NCBI RefSeq assembly: GCF_019236475.1
Contig: NZ_JAFAIX010000005.1
Coordinates: 248,001-312,000 of the forward strand
From: Chitinophaga sp.
GTDB taxonomy: Bacteria > Bacteroidota > Bacteroidia > Chitinophagales > Chitinophagaceae
DNA length: 64,000 nt
Reading direction: 5' to 3'
Within the stretch, counting starts at the first letter, position 1. Every line of letters starts with the position of its first letter. A model generated the notes under the pieces. It was not told where the DNA came from. It did no database searches and saw nothing but the letters and a program-made list of their open reading frames with translations. Below are positions 26,835-35,952 of this stretch, in pieces. A program made the position numbers and the translations under genes.

Positions 26835-29270
26835 ATGCAAGAACATATCATATTACCCCTGGAAGAAGTGAGTCTGGATTCCATTGCCTTAGTAGGCGGT
26901 AAATCAGCTTCACTCGGTGAAATGATCTCTAGTTTAACAGAGGCAGGCGTGAAAATCCCTACTGGATTTGCCATCACGACCCGCGCATACTACGATTTCC
27001 TCCACCATAGCGGGCTGGAATCTTATATCAAAGAACAGATCGATAATATAGACTTCGAAGATATTACCAGTCTGCGCAGAGCCGGTATGCGTATCCGTCA
27101 GGCAATCAGCAGCACCCGGTTTCCGCATCAGTTGAGTCGCGAGATCATTGCCGCCTACCAGGACTTATCCAGACAGTACGGCCAAGAACAAACGGATGTT
27201 GCCGTGCGTAGTTCCGCTACAGCAGAAGATTTGCCAGATGCCTCTTTCGCAGGACAACAGGAAACTTTCCTGAACGTACGCGGACCAGTAGCCCTAATAG
27301 ACGCTGTGCGCAACTGTTTCGCCAGTTTGTTCACCGACCGTGCTATTAGCTACCGTTCTACTTTCGGGTATGATCATTTTAGTATAGGCCTTTCCGTATG
27401 CGTGCAGAAAATGGTACGTTCCGATCTCGGCGCTTCTGGCGTAGCTTTCTCACTGGATACAGAGTCCGGCTTCAAGGACGTAGTATTGATAAATGGCTCC
27501 TGGGGCCTCGGAGAAATGGTAGTACAAGGTGCTATTTCCCCAGATGAGTTCATCGTGTATAAACCACTGATCGGCTCCGGATACACGCCTATCGTGGAAA
27601 AGAAACTGGGCCACAAAGAAAAGAAAATGGTCTATGGTGAAAGCAGCGATGAACGCACCAAAATTATTCCCGTTGAAAAACAAGCCCAGCATCAATTCTG
27701 CCTCACCGATGCACAAATCATGCAGTTGGCAGAATGGGTGAGCTGTATAGAAAAATATTACACAGAGAAAAAAGGGCAATGGTGCCCAATGGACATAGAA
27801 TGGGCGCTAGATGGATTGACCAATGAATTGTATATCGTTCAGGCAAGACCAGAAACCATTCACTCTCGCAAGGACCACAGCAAAATTATCTCCTATAGCT
27901 TCGGAGAAGCAGCCGCCAAGAGAGAACCACTGCTGAAAGGGATAGCGGTAGGCGATAAAATTGCCGCCGGTCATGTAAACATCCTCTTCTCCCTGGATAA
28001 TAGGCTGAATGCTGGTCTTGGCTTCCAACCCGGCGATGTACTGGTAACAGACATGACAGACCCAGACTGGGAACCAATCATGAAAATGGCTTCCGCGATT
28101 GTCACCAATAAAGGGGGACGCACCTGTCATGCTGCAATTGTAGCCAGAGAAATGGGTATTCCGGCTATTGTAGGCTGCGGCGATGCTACAGACAAACTCA
28201 CCTCCGGACAATCTATTACGGTGAGCTGTGCAGAAGGAACAGAAGGCGTAGTATACGAAGGTATCTTGCCATTCATAGAAGAGGCATTAGACTTACACGA
28301 GCTACCTACTGTGAATACACAACTGATGCTGAATGTAGGTACACCAGGTATGGCATTCCAATACACGCATCTGCCTAATAGAGGCGTAGGGTTAGCCAGA
28401 GAAGAATTTATCATTAACAATTATATCAAAGCGCATCCCCTGGCATTATTGAGACACAGAGAACTGAAAGATGCGGATCTCACTAAAAAAATCACCCAGC
28501 TCATACAAGGCCATAAAAATGAAGCGGATTACTTCATTAATCAATTGGCTTATGGTGTTGGTAAAATCGCCGCTTCTTGCTATCCAGAAAAAGTAATCGT
28601 GCGTTTCTCTGATTTCAAGAGCAATGAATATTTCAACCTGTTGGGTGGAAAATATTTTGAGCCGAAAGAAGAAAATCCGATGATTGGATGGAGAGGTGCT
28701 AGCAGATATTATTCTGCAGAATACAAACCAGCCTTCCAACTGGAATGCGCTGCTATCAGTAAAGTGCGCGATACGATGGGATTAAGTAACGTTGTAGTCA
28801 TGATTCCATTCTGCCGTACGGTAGAAGAGCTGCTTAAAGTACTAGAAGTAATGGAAGAATTTGGATTGAAGCGCGGCAAGAATGGCTTGGAAGTATATCT
28901 CATGGCGGAATTACCATCCAACATTATTATGGCAGAAGAATTTGCTGCCCATATAGACGGCTTCTCCATCGGATCGAATGATCTCACCCAGTTGACATTG
29001 GGACTGGACAGGGATTCCAGCATTGTGGCGGCGTTGTACAATGAAATGAATCCAGCAGTACAACGTATGATTTCCAGGTTAATCCGTGTAGCGAAAGAAA
29101 ATCACGTGAAAGTAGGCATCTGCGGACAAGGACCTTCTGATTTTCCAGAGTTCACGAAAATGTTGATCAGTCAGGGTATAGATAGTATATCCGTCACACC
29201 AGACGCTGTTACCAAAACGCTGAAAGCCATATCAGAAGCAGAACAAGCAGCTATTGCCACTACTGCCTAA
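26835..29270 (+). CDS. ppsA: Phosphoenolpyruvate synthase
   Basis: An 811-residue cytosolic enzyme making phosphoenolpyruvate from pyruvate and ATP for gluconeogenesis. The N-terminal nucleotide-binding domain (about 1-350) begins with LVGGKSASLGEM and contains VAVRSSATAEDLPDASFAGQ. The phospho-carrier histidine is in GGRTCHAAIVAREMGIPAIV (about 420-440). The C-terminal PEP-binding barrel ends with GICGQGPSDFPEF, where the active-site Cys is followed by GQGPS. Full length for the family. Confidence 0.95.
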   Translation: MQEHIILPLEEVSLDSIALVGGKSASLGEMISSLTEAGVKIPTGFAITTRAYYDFLHHSGLESYIKEQIDNIDFEDITSLRRAGMRIRQAISSTRFPHQLSREIIAAYQDLSRQYGQEQTDVAVRSSATAEDLPDASFAGQQETFLNVRGPVALIDAVRNCFASLFTDRAISYRSTFGYDHFSIGLSVCVQKMVRSDLGASGVAFSLDTESGFKDVVLINGSWGLGEMVVQGAISPDEFIVYKPLIGSGYTPIVEKKLGHKEKKMVYGESSDERTKIIPVEKQAQHQFCLTDAQIMQLAEWVSCIEKYYTEKKGQWCPMDIEWALDGLTNELYIVQARPETIHSRKDHSKIISYSFGEAAAKREPLLKGIAVGDKIAAGHVNILFSLDNRLNAGLGFQPGDVLVTDMTDPDWEPIMKMASAIVTNKGGRTCHAAIVAREMGIPAIVGCGDATDKLTSGQSITVSCAEGTEGVVYEGILPFIEEALDLHELPTVNTQLMLNVGTPGMAFQYTHLPNRGVGLAREEFIINNYIKAHPLALLRHRELKDADLTKKITQLIQGHKNEADYFINQLAYGVGKIAASCYPEKVIVRFSDFKSNEYFNLLGGKYFEPKEENPMIGWRGASRYYSAEYKPAFQLECAAISKVRDTMGLSNVVVMIPFCRTVEELLKVLEVMEEFGLKRGKNGLEVYLMAELPSNIIMAEEFAAHIDGFSIGSNDLTQLTLGLDRDSSIVAALYNEMNPAVQRMISRLIRVAKENHVKVGICGQGPSDFPEFTKMLISQGIDSISVTPDAVTKTLKAISEAEQAAIATTA

Positions 29271-29284
29271 CAAAAATGTAATAC

Positions 29285-29310
29285 GGTGGTATGTATTTCC
29301 GCATACCACC
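29285..29310 (+). terminator. Hairpin after ppsA
   Basis: GGTGGTATG (29285-29293) and CATACCACC (29302-29310) around TATTTCCG. No long T tract follows, so termination may be weak. Confidence 0.5.
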
Positions 29311-29443
29311 ATATCATCCATTTTGGCAATGAACAATAAAAGAGAAATCACCACACCTTGATAAATAGGAATCATAACTAATTATTTTAACTGAGGCATG
29401 TCCGCAGTTATTTCCCTTAAAAATATTTAAATTAGGGAAAACC

Positions 29444-30187
29444 ATGTTTATGAAAATCGTGACCCTAATTTGCTGTTTGTTAGCAATAGCCCGCATCCAG
29501 TCTTCAGCACAGGACTCCTCCAGCTATTTCCGCACCAATCAAATGTCAAATGCGATAGATAACTTCATGCGTAGTCGCTCTATTTTCACTGCCAATAGCT
29601 TCTCCACTCCAGAAGGAACTGTTGGTACTCCTTATCTATTTGAAGACTGGGGATATATGTGGTTAGACTCCATAGACAACGAACCTGTTAAGAAATCAGT
29701 GATTTATCAGGCCAATATGGATTTACAAAAGAATGAAGTCATTATCAAAGGAGGCGATGGTAAAGCATACATTCCGGAAACTAACAATGTACAAGCGATG
29801 CATTTCAAAAAAGGTAATGAAGTGCACGCCTTTGTGCGCGCTTACTTAGAGGGCGCCATGAAATTTGTGGAGCAGTTGTCTACCGAAGGTAAATATATCC
29901 TACTCAAAGATATTGGGATCACTTATACCCGTGCAGACTATACCGATAAAGGTATGGTACAAACAGGCAAGCCTTACAACGAGTACAAAAAGAAATATAC
30001 TTACTACTTAGTACAAGACAGTAAAGCCACGAGGATACAGTTAAAAAAGAAGAATATATTATCTGTTTTAGACAAGGACCCAGCAGCGGTTGCCACTGTA
30101 AATAAGTATATTCCTGGAAGCACGGTAGATGAAGCCGAGCTGGTGAAAGCGATTGATGCCCTCAATGCACCGAATACAGGAAAGTAG
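29444..30187 (+). CDS. Exported protein of unknown function
   Basis: A 247-residue protein with a signal peptide ending QSSAQ (about residue 23); a second Met at residue 3 could be the start. I do not recognise a family. The mature part includes EDWGYMWLDSIDNEPV, DLQKNEVIIKGGDGKAYIPE and a lysine-rich C-terminal half (YKKKYTYYLVQDSKATRIQL, then KKKN), arranged like a small beta-barrel or sandwich. It may be a periplasmic protein. It is a single-gene unit with its own AT-rich leader. Confidence 0.72.
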   Translation: MFMKIVTLICCLLAIARIQSSAQDSSSYFRTNQMSNAIDNFMRSRSIFTANSFSTPEGTVGTPYLFEDWGYMWLDSIDNEPVKKSVIYQANMDLQKNEVIIKGGDGKAYIPETNNVQAMHFKKGNEVHAFVRAYLEGAMKFVEQLSTEGKYILLKDIGITYTRADYTDKGMVQTGKPYNEYKKKYTYYLVQDSKATRIQLKKKNILSVLDKDPAAVATVNKYIPGSTVDEAELVKAIDALNAPNTGK

Positions 30188-30558
30188 CTGAGATTTATAC
30201 CACGCAGCGACACTGCTAAAAGTAGTGTTGCTGCCTCCAGTAGCGGGATTAATAATCAATCTTCCTGTTAACCCACTAGATAAGCTGGTGAAAATATTTT
30301 TGTTTATATTAAAAAAATCACCACTTTTACTGCGTAATTCACACACTCAATGGAATCCGATAATTCAGGCATTACATTTTTGACAGCCTACATCCTGACC
30401 AACTTCAACACTTCTCCTCCTTTCTGCTAATAACAGTTCTGGCATACCTTTTGGATATATAGCGCCATCGAAATTTCTAGGGCCCCCTGAAATGAAAACG
30501 CTACTATACAACCATCTGTATACACATATTTCAACACACACATTCTAAATCCCTAATA
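30188..30558. other. 371-base gap before the SPFH gene
   Basis: It contains an 11-base inverted repeat with one G-U (30204-30214 with 30224-30234) that lacks a T tract, and a possible -7 element at 30295-30302. No open frame with convincing coding character was seen. The length would allow a long 5' leader for the next gene. Confidence 0.5.
30295..30302 (+). promoter_or_regulatory. Possible -7 element (TATTTTTG)
   Basis: It matches TAnnTTTG. It lies 257 bases before the SPFH gene start, and no convincing -33 TTG is present. Confidence 0.3.
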
Positions 30559-32490
30559 ATGGAAAATGCATCCGCTTTGACGTGGGCGTTGCTCATCGGC
30601 GTGCCCGTACTATGCCTTGTACTTTACAAAGTAATACTTCGTATATGCTTTGGCGTTGTAATCGTACCTGAAGACCGTATTGGTCTTGTTACCAAAAAAT
30701 TCGTACTCCTTGGAAAACAGGAGCTTCCCGAAGGCCGCATCATAGCCACCAACGGAGAAGCCGGTTTTCAAGGCCAGACACTGGCTCCTGGTATCTATTT
30801 CTGGAAATGGATATGGCAGTACAGTATTACCTTCCAGCCTTTCACCATTATACCCACGGGAAAAATCGGGCTCGTACTCGCCAAAGATGGCGCCGAGCTG
30901 GAAACAGGCGCAATACTTGCCCGAAAAGTACCCTGTGATGGATTCCAAGATGCAGTAGCATTCTTACAAAATGGAGGCCGTAAAGGTAGACAGACAGGCA
31001 TCATCACCCCAGGTTCTTATCGTATCAATACCTTCCTCTTTGAAGTGGAAATAACAGATACCGTAACCGTTCCTGAAAACGCAGTAGGTATTGTTACCAC
31101 CATGGAAGGTAAAGCCCTGGAAGCTGGTGCTATCGCAGGTCGTACCATTGAAAACCACAACAACTTCCAAGATGTGGACACCTTCCTGGGAAATGGCGGC
31201 TACAAAGGGTTACAGGAACAAGTAGTACTGGCTGGTACTTACTTTATCCACCCTTGGTTTGCGAAAATTGAACTGGTAAAAATGACTGAAATCGCCATCG
31301 GACACGTAGGGGTAGTGATCTCCTATGTAGGTAGCGACGGCGTAGACATTAGCGGCGCAGAGTTTAAACATGGCAACATCGTAGCCAAAGGCCAGAAAGG
31401 CGTATGGGCAGAACCACTGGGCCCAGGTAAATATCCTGTCAATCCCTACATCATGAAAGTGGAACTGGTACCAACTACCAACCTGGTATTGAACTGGGCA
31501 TCTGCCAGAAGTGAAGCGCACCAATTGGATAAAAACCTGTCTACTATCACTGTACGCAGTAAAGACGGTTTTACCTTCAACTTGGATGTATCCCAGATCA
31601 TTCATATTCCTACCAACGAAGCACCTAAAGTAATCGCCCGCTTTGGTAATATGAGCAACCTGGTAACACAGGTACTCGAACCTACCATTGGTAACTACTT
31701 CCGTAACTCCGCCCAAGGCGCTGATGTGATCAGCTTCCTGACCAGTCGTAAAGAAAGACAGACCTCTGCCAAAGAGCACATCGGTCATGTATTGGATCAA
31801 TACAACGTTTTTGGAGTAGATACCCTCATCGGAGATATCGTTCCGCCTGAAACACTGATGAAAACACTGACCGACCGTAAGATCGCAGAGGAACAAAAAG
31901 TGACCTATGATACGGAAAGACTGGCACAGGAAACTCGTCAGAAACTGGAAAAAGAAACTGCCATCGCTGAAATGCAGAAAGAAATCGTGAAGGCCGACCA
32001 AGGTGTATGGATCGCTGAAAGATTAGCCGATGCTTCCGTGAAAAAAGCTACCGGTGATGCCAACAGCGTACGCCTGCAAGCAAATGCAGAGAGTGACAGA
32101 ATGAAGTTAATGGCTGCCGGTGAAGCTGAGAAAGTAAGACTGCTGGCGAAAGCAGAAGCAGAACGTACCGAGTGGATCGCGAAAGCCGAAGCGGAGAAAA
32201 TCTCCCTCACCGGTAGAGCAGAAGCCGAAAAAATCCTCGCTACTGGTCAGGCTAGTGCAGAGTCTTATAAACTCGCCGTAGAAGCGATGGGTGGTAACAA
32301 CTTTACCCAACTGAAAGTAATGGAAGCAATTGGTGCACAAAATATTCGCATCATGCCGGATGTACTCATCAGTGGTGGAGAAGGCGCAAATGGCCCTATC
32401 TCCGGACTGTTGGGCCTCCGACTCCTCGAAGACGTTGCCAAAAAGAATAACGATAAAACGAACAATAATGAAGCAAGTGAAAATAAGTAA
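30559..32490 (+). CDS. SPFH/flotillin-like protein with repeated N-terminal module
   Basis: A 643-residue membrane-associated protein. One transmembrane segment lies at about 8-30. Four related modules of about 55-65 residues follow (about 38-95, 102-165, 175-238, 248-303), each opening IGLV/VGIV/VGVV and closing around PG-Y-f-n-P-f. The SPFH/band 7 domain proper is at about 305-460. A long Ala/Glu/Lys-rich coiled coil (about 460-590) carries repeats of the AEAEK type, as in flotillins. The C-terminus (VLISGGEGANGPISGLLGLR) resembles flotillin-like tails. It probably forms large membrane-scaffold assemblies. It is a single gene, closed by a terminator. Confidence 0.88.
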   Translation: MENASALTWALLIGVPVLCLVLYKVILRICFGVVIVPEDRIGLVTKKFVLLGKQELPEGRIIATNGEAGFQGQTLAPGIYFWKWIWQYSITFQPFTIIPTGKIGLVLAKDGAELETGAILARKVPCDGFQDAVAFLQNGGRKGRQTGIITPGSYRINTFLFEVEITDTVTVPENAVGIVTTMEGKALEAGAIAGRTIENHNNFQDVDTFLGNGGYKGLQEQVVLAGTYFIHPWFAKIELVKMTEIAIGHVGVVISYVGSDGVDISGAEFKHGNIVAKGQKGVWAEPLGPGKYPVNPYIMKVELVPTTNLVLNWASARSEAHQLDKNLSTITVRSKDGFTFNLDVSQIIHIPTNEAPKVIARFGNMSNLVTQVLEPTIGNYFRNSAQGADVISFLTSRKERQTSAKEHIGHVLDQYNVFGVDTLIGDIVPPETLMKTLTDRKIAEEQKVTYDTERLAQETRQKLEKETAIAEMQKEIVKADQGVWIAERLADASVKKATGDANSVRLQANAESDRMKLMAAGEAEKVRLLAKAEAERTEWIAKAEAEKISLTGRAEAEKILATGQASAESYKLAVEAMGGNNFTQLKVMEAIGAQNIRIMPDVLISGGEGANGPISGLLGLRLLEDVAKKNNDKTNNNEASENK

Positions 32491-32527
32491 CAGTTAACCC
32501 CCTCTCAATCCGCCAATTCTAAAACCG

Positions 32528-32549
32528 AACGCCGCATTCTTGCGGCGTT
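32528..32549 (+). terminator. Terminator after the SPFH gene
   Basis: AACGCCGCA (32528-32536) pairs with TGCGGCGTT (32541-32549), loop TTCT, followed by a T-rich stretch. Confidence 0.7.
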
Positions 32550-32620
32550 TGCTATTTTTAGCAGCTATTCCTATAGGCATTAACGTTATAAATACACCAG
32601 TTATTTATCTATCTTCGGAT

Positions 32621-33571
32621 ATGCCTAATCATTTCGACGCCTTTACCCAGATAATGGTTGCCACGCATCTAGCGCGCAAATTCCAACAGCCAGCACCTGC
32701 CTTTGAAAATTTCAGCCATTATGAAACAAGATGGATGAGCATTACAGCACTCGGTGCTTTTGAGACTTACAATTTTCTTTATGCAGCATGCAAAGATGAG
32801 CAACATTTCAGGGATTGGCTATTGGAGTTAAAAGGGGCTGATTTTCTAGAGGAAGCTGCTGCAAAATATGAGGCATGGATAACTGGAGGTACCGAAAAAG
32901 CGCAGGTCACTGCTGTTTTACTTTCGGAGGAGCAAAAAGCATTCTGGCAAACCAATGGCTATCTCCGTATCAGCGGACTTTTACCGGATCAATTGTGTGA
33001 TGATGTAGTTGCTGTTATTTGTGATACCATGCGTATTGATAAACAACGCCAAGAGACCTGGTACCCGAATGATCCTAACTGGCATGGATTAATGTTGCAA
33101 GTATATCAACATCCGGCGCTTGCCGCTATAAGAAATCATCCCCCATTAAAACAGCTATTCGCCGAGCTATATGGGACCCATCAGCTTATTGCCAACACAG
33201 ACAAAGTGAGCTACAATCCACCAGAAACGGATACCTGGAAATTCAGGCATGAAAATATACATTGGGATATAGATCCACTGCAACCATTATCGCTTTACAT
33301 ACAAGGATTGATTTACCTGGAAGATGTCCCTGAAAGCCGCGGCCCATTGAAAGTGGTGCCGGGTTTTCATCATCAGTATGAAGATTACATCGCACAGTTT
33401 CCGGATTTCACCGAAGCACAACTGGCTATCAGGCAACATCCTGGCGCTGTGAAGATTCCAGGCAAGAAAGGAGATGTATTGCTGTGGCAGCATACTTTAC
33501 CACATTGCGCCACTGCCAACAGGGATATATTACCACGGTTTGTACAGTATATCAGCTTTACAAAACACTAA
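32621..33571 (+). CDS. Phytanoyl-CoA dioxygenase family protein
   Basis: A 316-residue protein from ATG 32621. An in-frame TTG at 32540 lies inside the preceding terminator and is rejected as the start. The first 100 residues are a helical extension of unknown role. The Fe(II)/2-oxoglutarate dioxygenase fold then shows AFWQTNGYLRISGLLP, HENIHWDIDP (first His and Asp of the metal triad), PLKVVPGFHH, and the distal His with Arg near LLWQHTLPHCATANRDILPR. The likely reaction is hydroxylation of a small molecule; the substrate is unknown. Downstream is a T-tract terminator. Confidence 0.85.
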   Translation: MPNHFDAFTQIMVATHLARKFQQPAPAFENFSHYETRWMSITALGAFETYNFLYAACKDEQHFRDWLLELKGADFLEEAAAKYEAWITGGTEKAQVTAVLLSEEQKAFWQTNGYLRISGLLPDQLCDDVVAVICDTMRIDKQRQETWYPNDPNWHGLMLQVYQHPALAAIRNHPPLKQLFAELYGTHQLIANTDKVSYNPPETDTWKFRHENIHWDIDPLQPLSLYIQGLIYLEDVPESRGPLKVVPGFHHQYEDYIAQFPDFTEAQLAIRQHPGAVKIPGKKGDVLLWQHTLPHCATANRDILPRFVQYISFTKH

Positions 33572-33655
33572 TGGCAATACACCCCTCATTGCTTATTTAA
33601 CAATACTATGCAGGTATACTTCCATATTCGTATAGCCGTTATCGAGGTATGTTAG

Positions 33656-33680
33656 GGAGACACGGATTAATCGTGCCTCC
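33656..33680 (+). terminator. Terminator after the dioxygenase gene
   Basis: GGAGACACG (33656-33664) and CGTGCCTCC (33672-33680) pair with one mismatch and are followed by T6 at 33682-33687, at the end of the convergent regulator gene. Confidence 0.6.
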
Positions 33681-33686
33681 ATTTTT

Positions 33687-34721
33687 TCACAGAGATTGGC
33701 GGATGGTCAGATAGAACGGTACTTCCACTTGTGCCGAAGAGTTATCCAAGATGAGCTGAGCGGCCGTGTCTCCCATGAATTTAAAGTCGGTAGAGATGGT
33801 AGTCAGCCCGTTGAGTATTACTTTTTTCAAAGGTGTTTCATTGTACGAAATGATGCCCACATCCTTGCCAATCACCAGGTCCAGGGAAATGATTTTTTCT
33901 ATTAACGTGACTAAATCACTTTCGCGGATATTGATATACACATCTCCTTTTTCAATATTCTCCTTTTCAATATCCCGAACTACCTTATAATGGAAGGCAT
34001 AGTTCTGGCAGAATTGCAGAAATCCTTTGTGAATTTCTTCTGGATAATAGCTATGATCTGGGAAGATGATTTTTATGGTCTGGTATTTTTGTAATCGATC
34101 TTTGGCCTGTTCCAATACAGAATAAATATCATTTTGAAAGTTCTCAAACACAGCGCCGTAGGTACCTGTCACTCCTTTCAGTTTTTTATCCAGGAGGATT
34201 AATTTCTCTTTCGGAATCAGGTTGACAACTTCATCTACATGCTCCCAGCTTTCGCGGAAATGCGGCAGGATGACCACATGCGTATAGGCGTCCAGATTTT
34301 GGGAGAGCAATCTGCGAAATAGTGCGAAATCGCTGTTATAAATATAAAAATCGATGCTCGCCTGTTCCCCTAGTTTGGCCGCGAAGGAATCATAAATAAT
34401 TTTCTTGTGTTCGCTGAGTTTGTTGAATAGCAGTAATATTTTGATCTGCCTGCCGATGTTGGTATGTTTGATAAAATACCCCTTCCCTGGCACCGAGCCC
34501 AATATGCCTATTCCTTTCAGGTATTTATATGCTTTTTCTGCAGTATCCCGGGAGATATCGAATACGCTACTTACTTCGTTGATGGAGGGCATAATATCAT
34601 CCTGCTGCAGTTTTCCGTCAGCGATGGATTTAATGATGGAGTTGGCCAACTGGAAGTATTTGGGCGTGACCGAAAAATCATCAATATATAAATACTTGAA
34701 TATCGGGTGTTGTTTTATCAC
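33687..34721 (-). CDS. GntR-type regulator with LacI-like sensor, probable rhamnose regulator
   Basis: About 344 residues from a GTG at 34721. The frame stays open to 34901, but homology-like sequence begins at FKYLYIDDFSVTPKYFQLAN, and the longer start would overrun the rhaT leader. A start at the ATG 34799 is also possible. The GntR winged helix (about 15-85, INEVSSVFDISRDTAEKAYK then YLKGIGI) is followed by a periplasmic-binding-protein-like sensor (about 90-340). This fused type is the usual sugar-catabolic regulator in Bacteroidota. Divergent orientation from rhaT, with a shared upstream direct repeat, supports control of the rhamnose operon. Confidence 0.85.
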   Translation of the reverse strand: MIKQHPIFKYLYIDDFSVTPKYFQLANSIIKSIADGKLQQDDIMPSINEVSSVFDISRDTAEKAYKYLKGIGILGSVPGKGYFIKHTNIGRQIKILLLFNKLSEHKKIIYDSFAAKLGEQASIDFYIYNSDFALFRRLLSQNLDAYTHVVILPHFRESWEHVDEVVNLIPKEKLILLDKKLKGVTGTYGAVFENFQNDIYSVLEQAKDRLQKYQTIKIIFPDHSYYPEEIHKGFLQFCQNYAFHYKVVRDIEKENIEKGDVYINIRESDLVTLIEKIISLDLVIGKDVGIISYNETPLKKVILNGLTTISTDFKFMGDTAAQLILDNSSAQVEVPFYLTIRQSL

Positions 34722-34785
34722 CGTTGTGTGGAATTTATCTGTTTGTACAACAATATAACGAATAAACTGAAATCCCGTAGTCGGA

Positions 34786-34804
34786 ACATGACAGTACATG
34801 ACAG
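34786..34804. promoter_or_regulatory. Direct repeat in the rhamnose regulator/transporter spacer
   Basis: ACATGACAG occurs twice in tandem (34786-34794 and 34796-34804) with one T between. It lies between the divergent GntR-type regulator and rhaT, where an operator would be expected. Binding is inferred only. Confidence 0.4.
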
Positions 34805-34871
34805 TTGACCCAGGGGCATTGTTTAATTTTAGTAAAAGAAGTATAAACAACTTTAGCCTTAAAATTCCACC

Positions 34872-35927
34872 ATGCAAGCAATACTTGGTATTATTTTCCA
34901 TTTCATTGGCGGGTTTGCCAGCGGTAGTTTTTATATTCCCTATAAAAAAGTAAAAGGCTGGAGCTGGGAAAGCTACTGGATTACTGGTGGTATTTTCTCC
35001 TGGCTTATCATACCATTCGTAGCTGCATGGCTAACAGTACCATCCTTTATTGAAATCATAAGAAGTACAGACGGAATCACCCTTTTCTGGACCTATTTTC
35101 TCGGCGTATTATGGGGTATTGGTGGTTTGACCTTTGGTTTGAGCATGCGTTACCTGGGCATGAGCCTGGGTATGGCGGTAGCCCTCGGTTTTTGTTCTGC
35201 CTTTGGAGCATTGATACCACCCATTTATCGGGAATTTTTTACTGATAGTCCAGACAATTTTTCAAAAATGCTCCACCACACCAGTGGTTATTTTATTCTA
35301 CTTGGTGTGGTGGTTTGCTTGATTGGCATTGCCATCTGCGGGCGTGCCGGCATGTACAAAGAGAAAGACCTTCCAGAAGATAAAAAGCAAGAACATATTA
35401 AAGAATTTGATCTAAAAAAAGGGCTAGCTGTTGCCATTATCTCCGGTATCCTTAGCGCCTGTATGAGTTTTGCCATTGCCGCCGGGGAGCCGATGGGCCG
35501 CGCCGCTGTGCAAAATCAAGCCAATCCGCTATTCCGTAACAATGTCATTTTTGTCATCATCATGCTAGGAGGACTCACCACCAACTTGGTTTGGTGCATG
35601 ATTCTCAATACCCGCAACCGCAGTTTTGGAGATTATGTCAACCGTAGTACACCACTGGTCTATAATTATTTGTTTGCCGCCATTGCGGGTACTACTTGGT
35701 TCTTACAGTTCTTCTTCTATGGCATGGGCGAAAGCAAACTAGAAAACGCGCCCAGCTCCTGGATACTGCACATGGCTTTTATTATTCTCATCTCCAGTAT
35801 GTGGGGCTTCGCACTGAGAGAATGGAAAGGCGTTAGCAAAAAAACACTTACTACCATCCTGATTGGAATCACCACCATTATCATCTCTGTTATGCTAGTG
35901 GGTTATGGTAATTCCCTGGTTAAATGA
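34872..35927 (+). CDS. rhaT: L-rhamnose/proton symporter RhaT
   Basis: A 351-residue inner-membrane transporter with about ten hydrophobic segments. RhaT features include GGFASGSFYIPYKKVKGWSW at about 13-32, GLTFGLSMRYLGMSLGMAVA and FLQFFFYGMGESKL. It imports L-rhamnose with protons. It is first in the operon, and the next gene starts 25 bases after its stop. Confidence 0.93.
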   Translation: MQAILGIIFHFIGGFASGSFYIPYKKVKGWSWESYWITGGIFSWLIIPFVAAWLTVPSFIEIIRSTDGITLFWTYFLGVLWGIGGLTFGLSMRYLGMSLGMAVALGFCSAFGALIPPIYREFFTDSPDNFSKMLHHTSGYFILLGVVVCLIGIAICGRAGMYKEKDLPEDKKQEHIKEFDLKKGLAVAIISGILSACMSFAIAAGEPMGRAAVQNQANPLFRNNVIFVIIMLGGLTTNLVWCMILNTRNRSFGDYVNRSTPLVYNYLFAAIAGTTWFLQFFFYGMGESKLENAPSSWILHMAFIILISSMWGFALREWKGVSKKTLTTILIGITTIIISVMLVGYGNSLVK

Positions 35928-35952
35928 TATAGCGAAAAAATTAAAAGCAATT

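Noticed and set aside
30204..30234. Terminator after the secreted hypothetical protein gene
   Set aside because: The stem has a G-U and no T tract follows, so function is doubtful.
31210..32001. 263-residue minus-strand frame inside the SPFH gene
   Set aside because: Shadow of a well-supported coding sequence with no domain or signal of its own.
32540..32620. Earlier TTG start of the phytanoyl-CoA dioxygenase-like gene
   Set aside because: It lies inside the preceding transcription terminator and adds no conserved residues.
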